Positions 56,481 through 64,000 of a stretch of 64,000 nt of DNA are shown in pieces; within the stretch, counting starts at the first letter, position 1, and each line of letters begins with the position of its first letter. The position numbers and the translations under genes are program-made. Location: positions 2,828,501 to 2,892,500 of the forward strand of contig NZ_CP011389.1 in the NCBI RefSeq assembly GCF_001007995.1, read 5' to 3'. The DNA comes from Deinococcus soli (ex Cha et al. 2016) (GTDB lineage Bacteria > Deinococcota > Deinococci > Deinococcales > Deinococcaceae). The notes under the pieces are model-generated. The model worked only from the letters and a program-made list of their open reading frames with translations, was not told the origin of the DNA and made no database searches.

Positions 56481-57107
56481 ATGATGAACAGCTTGGACAG
56501 ACTGAAGGGACTGGAGGCGGGCGTGCCGTGGGACGCGCTGCTGGACGACGCGGCGCGTGTGCTGGCGCAGGGTGGGGTCGTGGCGTACCCCAGTGAGACG
56601 GTGTGGGGTCTGGCGGCGCTGCCGGACGCGGCGGAGGCGCTGTTCGTGGTGAAGGGCCGCGACGGGGGGAAGCCGGTGCAGGCGTCGTTCGTGAGTCTGG
56701 CGTTCGCGCGGGCGTTCGTGCAGCCGGACGCGGCGTTCGATGTGCTGGCGGCGTTCCTGCCCGGGCCGCTCACGCTGGTGACGGGCGCGGCGGTGGGGTG
56801 CCCGGCGTCGCTGGCGCCGGGGGGGCAGGTGGGTGTGCGGGTCCCGGATCATCCGGTGGCGCTGGCCCTGCTGGAGCGGGCCGGTGGGGTGCTGGCCACC
56901 ACGAGCTGCAACCGCAGCGGGGAGGCGGCCGCGCTGACGTTCGCGCAGGCGCAGGGCCTGGGGCTGGCGGATCTGGTGCTGCCGGACGCCGGGGTGCGGG
57001 CGCTGGGTCTGCCGAGCACCGTGCTGGACGTGCCGGGGCGGCGGGTCCTGCGGGAGGGGGCGGTACCGTCGGTGGCGCTGCTCGCGGCACTGTCGGGTGG
57101 GGCGTGA
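56481..57107 (+). CDS. tsaC: Threonylcarbamoyl-AMP synthase (Sua5/TsaC family)
   Basis: The 208-residue protein has GGVVAYPSETVWGLAA, VKGRDGGKPVQ and TTSCNRSGEA, the YrdC-fold signature. It makes threonylcarbamoyl-AMP for the t6A modification of tRNAs reading ANN codons. Start is one of two adjacent ATG codons (56481 or 56484). It overlaps scpB by 4 bases (GTGA). Confidence 0.9.
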   Translation: MMNSLDRLKGLEAGVPWDALLDDAARVLAQGGVVAYPSETVWGLAALPDAAEALFVVKGRDGGKPVQASFVSLAFARAFVQPDAAFDVLAAFLPGPLTLVTGAAVGCPASLAPGGQVGVRVPDHPVALALLERAGGVLATTSCNRSGEAAALTFAQAQGLGLADLVLPDAGVRALGLPSTVLDVPGRRVLREGAVPSVALLAALSGGA

Positions 57108-57637
57108 CTGTTCCCAGCCGGCAGGCGCTGCTGGGCGCGGCGCTGCTCGCGGCGGGGCGGCCGGTCACGCTGCGGGAGCTGGCACTGGTACTGGGCGTCC
57201 CGGAGGACGCGGCGCTGCGGGAGGTGGTGGCGTTCACGGCGCAGGTGGCGTCGGCGGACCTGGGGTTCGTGGTGGAGGCGGTCGCGGGGGGGTACCGGCT
57301 GGTGGTGCCGCCCGCGACGGCGCCGCACCTGTCGCCGCTGCTGTCGCCGCCGCCCCTGCCTGCGCTGAGCAGCGCGGCCCTGGAGGTGCTGGCGGTGATT
57401 GCGTACCGGCAGCCCGTGACCCGCGCGGAGATCGAGGCGATGCGTGGCGGGAGTGCGAGCACGGTCGTGACGTTGCAGGAACGGGAGCTCGTGAAGGTGG
57501 TGGGCCGTTCGGACGCGGTGGGGCAGCCGCTGCTGTACGGCACGACCGAACGGTTCCTGCTGGAGTTCGGATTGACGTCCCTCGCGGAGTTGCCGCCGCT
57601 GGAAAGTGGGAATTTCGCGCACCTGCTGCGCAGCTGA
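57104..57637 (+). CDS. scpB: Segregation and condensation protein B
   Basis: The 177-residue protein has two winged-helix domains, with ALEVLAVIAYRQPVTRAEIE and YGTTERFLLEFGL as family marks. With ScpA and SMC it compacts and segregates chromosomes. scpA, normally adjacent, is not here; it is instead fused in order to tsaC by an overlapping start. Confidence 0.92.
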   Translation: MTVPSRQALLGAALLAAGRPVTLRELALVLGVPEDAALREVVAFTAQVASADLGFVVEAVAGGYRLVVPPATAPHLSPLLSPPPLPALSSAALEVLAVIAYRQPVTRAEIEAMRGGSASTVVTLQERELVKVVGRSDAVGQPLLYGTTERFLLEFGLTSLAELPPLESGNFAHLLRS

Positions 57638-57701
57638 AGGGGGTGGAGCGGTCCTGTCGGGGGCGTCCACCGGGGAGGTTGCCCTTGTTCCCCCGGCCCG
57701 G

Positions 57702-57785
57702 ATGAGCGAACATGAGGTCCAGAGGGGTGTGCCGGAGCTGGAACAGGTCGGTCCTCAATTCCGTTTCCTGCCTGACCCTCCATGA
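57702..57785 (+). CDS. Small open frame coupled to the DUF4388 gene
   Basis: The frame has 27 codons (MSEHEVQRGVPELEQVGPQF and seven more residues). Its stop overlaps the next start (ATGA). The DUF4388 gene has no Shine-Dalgarno of its own, so this frame could deliver ribosomes to it. Its own ribosome site is weak. It may be a genuine small protein or only a translational coupling device. Confidence 0.35.
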   Translation: MSEHEVQRGVPELEQVGPQFRFLPDPP

Positions 57786-58543
57786 CCAAGTCGACTGCCA
57801 GCCTCGAAACCTTTGACTTTCTGGAACTGCTCTACCTGCTTTCGGAGCAGGGGCGCAGCGGGGCGCTGTACGTGTTCCGGCCGGACGGGCGGTTTGAGGC
57901 GTGGCTGGAAGCCGGGCGGGTGCGGCATCTGCAACTCGCGGAGGATGTGGGTGTCGCGGCGCTCGTGCGGCTGATGCGCGACCCGATCGGGCGCTTCCAC
58001 TTCGACGAGGGGGTCACGCATCCGGATCCGCGTCTGAACGCCTCGCTGGACGAGGTGACGCTGGAGGCGCTGGAGGCGCTGCCGGTGCAGGACCTGCCGT
58101 TTGATGGTCCGGCGCGGATCACGTCCCCTGAACGGGTGCAGCGCATGCGCTGGAGCATGAAGGAACTGGACGTCCTGAAGATGATCGACGCGCAGAAACC
58201 CGTCAAGGACCTCGTAGGGGATCCGGACGTGAAACGCATGCTGCTGAAACTGGTCCGGATCGGGCTGCTCGTGCCGCGGCGGTCGCGCACGGCGCGGCTG
58301 GTCGTGACGGTCACGCGGCAGGTGCGGGACGTGGTGCTCGTGGATGACCTGATCTTCAAGCGCTGGAAGGAGGACATCGTGCGCCACCCGCAGTTCGTGG
58401 CGGTCCGGGGCGAGTCGGGCAAGGTGTTCTCCCTGCCGGTGCGGGTCGGGTCGAACATCACGACGCAGCTGATGATCCCGCCGGAGCTCCTCATGCGCAC
58501 GTCGCTGCGCGCCGGGGAGAGCGTGCTCGTCAAGCCCGTCTGA
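57782..58543 (+). CDS. DUF4388 (PATAN) domain protein
   Basis: The 253-residue protein begins with a DUF4388 domain (about residues 8-85: FDFLELLYLLSEQGRSGALY and EAWLEAGRVRHL). A winged-helix-like middle (about 118-160) and a beta-rich C-terminal domain follow. In cyanobacterial and myxobacterial regulators this domain links to motility and signalling; here there is no receiver domain. It lies 1.4 kb from pilC, which suggests but does not prove a pilus role. Confidence 0.75.
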   Translation: MTKSTASLETFDFLELLYLLSEQGRSGALYVFRPDGRFEAWLEAGRVRHLQLAEDVGVAALVRLMRDPIGRFHFDEGVTHPDPRLNASLDEVTLEALEALPVQDLPFDGPARITSPERVQRMRWSMKELDVLKMIDAQKPVKDLVGDPDVKRMLLKLVRIGLLVPRRSRTARLVVTVTRQVRDVVLVDDLIFKRWKEDIVRHPQFVAVRGESGKVFSLPVRVGSNITTQLMIPPELLMRTSLRAGESVLVKPV

Positions 58544-58604
58544 CCGCCAGCCCGTCTGATCGTCCCCGCCGGGCGCGGGGGGCCGCCCGGTACACTGGCG
58601 CGGT

Positions 58605-60053
<1,449 letters not shown>

Positions 60054-60059
60054 TCTCGT

Positions 60060-60104
60060 GAGTGGGAAGTGGTGAGTGGGTTCAGCTCGTTCCACTTCCC
60101 ACTC
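60060..60104. terminator. GTGGG-type hairpin between gatA and truB
   Basis: GAGTGGGAAGTGG pairs perfectly with CCACTTCCCACTC (13 pairs) between convergent stops. It belongs to the GTGGG-rich repeat type of this window. Confidence 0.7.
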
Positions 60105-60117
60105 CCTCCTCACCCCC

Positions 60118-61044
60118 TTACGCCCAGGCGCGCACGACTTTCAGCTGTTCGCCGTTGCCGTCCACGACGGCCACGAGGTCGCCCCCCAGGGTGACGACGT
60201 GGCGGCCCTGCGCGGTGTGGGCCGGGCGTTTGCCCTGGCGCAGTTCGCGCGCCATGCGCTCGTCGGCCTCGATGACGGGGAAGTCCAGCGCGGCCAGGTC
60301 GGGAATGCCGGTCGCGCCGGGCAGGTCGTCCACGGTCACGGCGCCCCGCAGGTCGTAGCGGCCCACGCGGGTGCGGACCAGGCCGCCCAGGTGCGCGGGC
60401 ACGCCCAGCGCGGCGCCCACGTCGCGGGCCAGGGAGCGCAGGTACGTGCCGCTGCCCACGCTGGCCCGGACGAGCAGGGTAGGGAACTCGCCCAGCGCGG
60501 GCGGCAGCGTGAAGGTGTGGCCCGTCTTCGCAGGAGTCCAGTCCTGCGGGTCGAAGGTGCGCGGCGCGGCGTCCACGCCGGGGTACACGCCCAGCAGGTC
60601 CAGCGAGTGGATCACCACGTTCCGGGCGGGCAGGTCCAGCGTACCCCCGGCGCGGGCGACCGCGTAGGCCCGCTGGCCCCCCACCTGAATCGCGCTGTAC
60701 TGCGGCGGCACCTGCGCCTGCGGCCCGGTGAACGTGTTCAGGAGCTCCTGCACGCGCGCGGCGTCCAGTTCGGGTACGTCCGCGACCTCCTCCACGGGCC
60801 CCTCGGCATCCAGGGTGGGCGTGCCGGCCCCCAGGCTGATCCATGCGAGGTAATCCTTGCTGTCGGCCTCCATGAACTGCACGACCTTCGTGCTGTCGTC
60901 CACGCACAGCACCAGCACCCCGGTCGCCAGCGGGTCCAGCGTGCCAGTGTGCCCCACGCGTTTCGTGCCGCGCGCCCGCCTCGCGCGGTTCACGACATCG
61001 TGCGAGGTGAGGTTCAGCGGCTTGTCCACGGCAATCACGGGCAT
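60118..61044 (-). CDS. truB: tRNA pseudouridine-55 synthase
   Basis: The 308-residue enzyme has KPLNLTSHDVV, the catalytic Asp in GHTGTLDPLATGVL and GSGTYLRSLARDVG. A PUA-like C-terminal domain ends the protein. It makes pseudouridine 55 in the T-loop of tRNAs. TACCCT lies 7 bases before the ATG, indicating a leaderless start. It is not in the usual rbfA-truB-rpsO context. Confidence 0.95.
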   Translation of the reverse strand: MPVIAVDKPLNLTSHDVVNRARRARGTKRVGHTGTLDPLATGVLVLCVDDSTKVVQFMEADSKDYLAWISLGAGTPTLDAEGPVEEVADVPELDAARVQELLNTFTGPQAQVPPQYSAIQVGGQRAYAVARAGGTLDLPARNVVIHSLDLLGVYPGVDAAPRTFDPQDWTPAKTGHTFTLPPALGEFPTLLVRASVGSGTYLRSLARDVGAALGVPAHLGGLVRTRVGRYDLRGAVTVDDLPGATGIPDLAALDFPVIEADERMARELRQGKRPAHTAQGRHVVTLGGDLVAVVDGNGEQLKVVRAWA

Positions 61045-61142
61045 ACGGGGGAGGGTAGCAGAGGCGGGCGCGCCGCAGTGCCCCCCGGCGGCCCGGACCG
61101 CGCGGGGCGACGGCTCTCATCCGGGCGGGTAGACTGGGCCCT

Positions 61143-61514
61143 GTGTTGCGTGTCGCGTTCTGGCTGACCGCCCTGCTGTTCATCCCGCTGGGCCTGTACC
61201 TCTACTTCCTGCCGCCGGACGTCGCGTCCCTGGTGGGCGTGGCGCCGTTGTGGCTGGCGCGCGCGGCCGGCGCGCTGGTGTTCGCCTGGGGGGCCTTCCA
61301 GGTCGCGGCGAGTTTCGCGCCGGACCGCGTGAAGATCGGCGGACTGGTCGGCGGGCACCTGCTGCTCGTGGCGGCGCTCGTCCCGGCGGCGCTGCGCGGC
61401 GGGGACGCCCTACCCGCGCCCGTCCGCACGTCCATGCTGGTCGTGTCGGGCGTGCTGACCGTGCTGGCCGTCCTGGGACTGCTGGGCGCGCCGTCGCGCC
61501 GGGGGCGCCTGTGA
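61143..61514 (+). CDS. Small four-helix membrane protein
   Basis: The 123-residue protein has four predicted membrane helices (about residues 4-21, 36-57, 66-82 and 95-113) and a short basic tail. TAGACT lies 7 bases before the GTG start. No named family is certain. Its TGA stop is the left target of a family B element; before that insertion its stop would have overlapped the start of the pseudouridine synthase gene. Confidence 0.65.
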   Translation: MLRVAFWLTALLFIPLGLYLYFLPPDVASLVGVAPLWLARAAGALVFAWGAFQVAASFAPDRVKIGGLVGGHLLLVAALVPAALRGGDALPAPVRTSMLVVSGVLTVLAVLGLLGAPSRRGRL

Positions 61515-61648
61515 TCCGGATTCCGTCTGTTCCGTTCGCAACCCGGAACTTCACCGGGTTGCCCACTCCACGCCCGGAATCCGTGCTGCTCCCACTCGCG
61601 TCGGCTCGGACGGAATGGTGTGCGCACACCATTTCATCGGAGTCCATA
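61515..61648. repeat. Inverted-repeat element, family B, copy 4
   Basis: This 134-base element runs from TCCGGATTCCGTCTG to CGGAGTCCATA, with TGA at 61512-61514 and 61649-61651. Inner stems are CCCGG...CCGGG and GAATGGTGTGC/GCACACCATTTC. Its last base is the A of the downstream ATG. Confidence 0.88.
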
Positions 61649-62412
61649 TGAGCCCCGAACGCCTTCAGAAACGCCTCGCCCGCGCGGGGGTCGCGTCACG
61701 CCGCGCCGCCGAGGAGATGATCGCGGCCGGGCGGATCACCGTGAACGGCGAGGTCGCCGTGCTGGGCCGCACCGTCACCGACGCGGACGATATCCGCCTG
61801 GACGGGCAGCTCATCGAGACCGAGAGCGTCCCGAAGGTCACGTACATGCTGTACAAACCGCGCGGGTACGTCACGACCGCCCGCGACGAGTACGGCCGCC
61901 GCAATGTTCTGGACGCCATGCCGCGCATCCCGGGCCTGCACCCGGTGGGCCGCCTGGACCGCGACTCGGAGGGCCTGCTGCTCCTGACGACCGACGGTGA
62001 CCTGACGCTGACCATGACCCACCCTCGCTTCGGGCACGAGAAGGCCTACCGCGCCTGGACGGACGGCCCGGCGCAACCCACCCAGGCGGACCTGGACGCC
62101 CTGACGGACGGCACCCTGAAGCTGGAGGACGGCCCGGCGCGGGCGCTGCAGGCGACCCCGGCGCGTGGCGGGGCGTTCGTGACGCTCGGCGAGGGCCGCA
62201 ACCGTCAGGTGCGCCGCATGCTCGAGGACATCGGTCACCCGGTGACGCGCCTGCTGCGCTACCGCGTGGGCGGCCTGTGGCTGGGCAACATGGAGGTCGG
62301 CGAGTACCAGCAGCTCGACGAGCGGGACCTGCAGGACCTGCTGCACCCGGAGAAGGTCCCGGCGGCCATCTGGGACCGCCAGTGGGAACGCATCCAGAAA
62401 CGCTGGGGGTAA
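61648..62412 (+). CDS. Pseudouridine synthase, RsuA/RluB family
   Basis: The 254-residue enzyme has an N-terminal S4 domain (LQKRLARAGVASRRAAEEMI), then KPRGYVTT, the catalytic Asp in GRLDRDSEGLLLLT and GRNRQVRRML. It modifies 23S or 16S rRNA; RluB is the closest type by layout. I chose ATG 61648 with GGAG upstream, both from the repeat. Before insertion the start would have been GTG in the overlap CTGTGAGCC. Confidence 0.9.
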   Translation: MSPERLQKRLARAGVASRRAAEEMIAAGRITVNGEVAVLGRTVTDADDIRLDGQLIETESVPKVTYMLYKPRGYVTTARDEYGRRNVLDAMPRIPGLHPVGRLDRDSEGLLLLTTDGDLTLTMTHPRFGHEKAYRAWTDGPAQPTQADLDALTDGTLKLEDGPARALQATPARGGAFVTLGEGRNRQVRRMLEDIGHPVTRLLRYRVGGLWLGNMEVGEYQQLDERDLQDLLHPEKVPAAIWDRQWERIQKRWG

Positions 62413-62428
62413 AGGGGTCGTGGGTCGT

Positions 62429-62463
62429 GGCTGTGGGTTGTCGGAAGGGCCTTTCCCACAGCC
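62429..62463. terminator. GTGGG-type hairpin after the pseudouridine synthase gene
   Basis: GGCTGTGGG pairs with CCCACAGCC, and an inner stem GGAAGG/CCTTTCC continues it. It lies between the gene and the rnpB promoter. Confidence 0.6.
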
Positions 62464-62478
62464 CACAGCCCGGCCTGC

Positions 62479-62484
62479 TATGCT
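62479..62484 (+). promoter_or_regulatory. -10 box of rnpB
   Basis: TGCTATGCT is an extended -10 (TATGCT) 7 bases before the first paired base of the RNase P RNA, the expected distance to a transcription start. Confidence 0.65.
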
Positions 62485-62490
62485 CTGTCC

Positions 62491-62925
<435 letters not shown>

Positions 62926-62972
62926 CCAGTCGAAGCAGGCCGCCCCGGTTTCCCGGAGGTGGCCTGTTTCGG

Positions 62973-63026
62973 GTTGTGGGCGGTGGGTTGTCGGTCGTGG
63001 GAACAGCTTTTCCTACAGCCCACAAC
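62973..63026. terminator. GTGGG-type hairpin after rnpB
   Basis: GTTGTGGGC pairs with GCCCACAAC, with GTGGG repeats in the loop. It lies between rnpB and the convergent DUF423 gene. Confidence 0.6.
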
Positions 63027-63033
63027 CCACAAC

Positions 63034-63390
63034 CTACACTCCCTTCTTCACGTCCAGCGCGGCCAGTACGAACCCGGCGATCATGAGCGCGCCGCCGATG
63101 GGCGTGACCGCGCCGAGCACCTTCACGCCGGTCAGGGCCAGCACGTACAGACTGCCGCTGAAGATGACGGCCCCGGCGAGCAGGAAGCCGGGCGCGCGGC
63201 GCTGCGCGGGCTGGGTGCCCAGCGCGAGCAACGCCAGCGCGGCGTACATCTGGTAGCGGGCGCCGGTCTCGAAGTTGGCGAGCATCGCGGCGTCCAGGCG
63301 GGGTTTCAGGCCGTGCGCGGCGAAGGCGCCCAGCGCGACGGCCAGCGCGGCCAGGATCGCGCCGCTCTGTAATGTCCGGGAGGGGGTCAT
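63034..63390 (-). CDS. DUF423 family membrane protein
   Basis: The 118-residue protein has four membrane helices and the DUF423 marks LGAFAAHGLKPRL, FETGARYQMYAALAL and GVKVLGAVTPIGGALMIAG. Function is unknown. TACCCT lies 6 bases before the ATG, so it is probably leaderless. Confidence 0.9.
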   Translation of the reverse strand: MTPSRTLQSGAILAALAVALGAFAAHGLKPRLDAAMLANFETGARYQMYAALALLALGTQPAQRRAPGFLLAGAVIFSGSLYVLALTGVKVLGAVTPIGGALMIAGFVLAALDVKKGV

Positions 63391-63491
63391 GGGGGCAGGG
63401 TAGCGGGTGGGGGGCGGGGTGGGTGTCCTGCCCCGCCCGGGGGGCTCCGGTGGGAATCCGGGGTCGCCTGTGGGGGGAACTGGGGGAGCCG

Positions 63492-63516
63492 GTGGGAATC
63501 GGTGGTAAATCGTGGT
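63492..63516 (+). promoter_or_regulatory. Probable MraZ-binding repeats
   Basis: GTGGG (63492), GTGGT (63502) and GTGGT (63512) are spaced exactly 10 bases apart, the pattern MraZ binds in other bacteria. They lie just before a TTACACT -10 (63525-63531) and about 120 bases before the mraZ start. Autorepression of the cell-division cluster is expected. Confidence 0.65.
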
Positions 63517-63635
63517 GGTGGCTGTTACACTCGCCGCATCAACCGAAATGCGTTCAGCTCGTGTTCACGGTTGACCGTGACCGCCCGTCCGGCCGCCCGT
63601 GGTGGTGGGACCGGGTGGGGAAGAAGGGGAGACGT

Positions 63636-64000
63636 TTGCCGTTTGGAGAGTACCCGTACACCATCGACGACAAGGGCCGCGTGGTCATGCCACCCGCGTT
63701 CCGTGACTTCGTGGAGGACGGCATGATCCTGACGCGCGGCATGGAGGGCTGCCTGTACGTGTTTCCGCTGTCCAGCTGGAAGCGCGTGGAGGAGCAACTC
63801 GAGGGCCTGCCGCTCACGGACGCCGAGTCACGCGCGTTCGTGCGTTTCTTCTATTCCGGCGCGAACAAGGCGCGGCTGGACAACCAGAGCCGCGTGTCCG
63901 TCCCGCAGACGCTGCGGGCCTTCGCGGGCCTGGACAGCGACGTGATCGTGGCTGGCGCCCCCGGACGCCTGGAACTCTGGAACCCGGCGCGCTGGGAGGC
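63636..64000 (+). CDS. mraZ: Transcriptional regulator MraZ (runs off the right edge)
   Basis: The visible part has 121 residues and is cut by the window end. It has GEYPYTIDDKGRVVMPPAFR and the second AbrB-like half (KARLDNQSRVSVPQTLRAF). I chose TTG 63636 with GGGGAG upstream; the usual MraZ start aligns there. MraZ controls the division and cell-wall cluster that normally follows. Confidence 0.92.
   Translation, partial: MPFGEYPYTIDDKGRVVMPPAFRDFVEDGMILTRGMEGCLYVFPLSSWKRVEEQLEGLPLTDAESRAFVRFFYSGANKARLDNQSRVSVPQTLRAFAGLDSDVIVAGAPGRLELWNPARWE

Overview
The window is chromosomal DNA of a Deinococcus-type bacterium. GC content is very high almost throughout. Many genes carry a TANNNT -10 box 5 to 8 bases before the start codon, the leaderless arrangement common in Deinococcus. 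The gene content fits: a Thermus-type long isocitrate dehydrogenase, a DinB-fold protein, two Nudix hydrolases, two AAG-type DNA glycosylases, ComEA/ComEC/PilC for DNA uptake, and many small structured intergenic repeats like the small noncoding repeats described in D. radiodurans. The species cannot be named from this sequence.

Layout. 0-6.6 kb: a CAP-domain lipoprotein, a DUF937 protein, an ABC-2 exporter with its ATPase split off by a repeat, and a tandem pair of AAG-family glycosylases. 6.7-10.9 kb (minus): methylmalonyl-CoA mutase, two small secreted paralogues and the mutase chaperone MeaB. 11-17.8 kb: a degenerate S41 protease, rpe, comB, a DUF4034 protein and carboxynorspermidine decarboxylase. 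18.2-22.8 kb: metG with a methionine-rich leader peptide, then rapZ-yvcK. 23-30.6 kb: an esterase, then a minus-strand thiamine operon under a TPP riboswitch (thiB, thiP, a helix-hairpin-helix glycosylase, thiQ, thiN). 30.7-36.8 kb: two Nudix genes, a MarR regulator with its drug exporter, comEC and comEA. 36.9-39.6 kb: rpmH-rnpA-yidD-yidC. 39.6-49.6 kb: a hydrophilic protein, a P1B-4 metal ATPase, isocitrate dehydrogenase divergent from a small winged-helix regulator, an acyltransferase, a DinB-PDZ fusion, a putative DNA-binding protein and aconitase. 49.7-53.7 kb: an AT-rich accessory island with an OLD-family nuclease gene broken by an IS630 element and by a nonsense codon, a frameshifted Uma2 gene and an HNH-like gene. 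53.8-64 kb: a subtilase lipoprotein, pilC, tsaC, scpB, a DUF4388 protein, gatA, truB, an RluB-type pseudouridine synthase, RNase P RNA, a DUF423 protein and the start of mraZ.

Three layers of signal are not explained by the genes. First, a candidate transcription attenuator precedes metG: a leaderless 13-codon peptide with three clustered Met codons, a competing stem and a perfect terminator-like hairpin. Second, two families of short inverted-repeat elements are flanked by TGA. They sit on stop codons and, in one case, split an overlapping stop/start (GTGA) junction so that the downstream start codon now straddles the element-target boundary. Third, the OLD gene is a clear before-and-after case: removing the IS630 copy and one TA restores an open N-terminus three codons long.

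No tRNA, 5S/16S/23S rRNA, CRISPR array or prophage was found.
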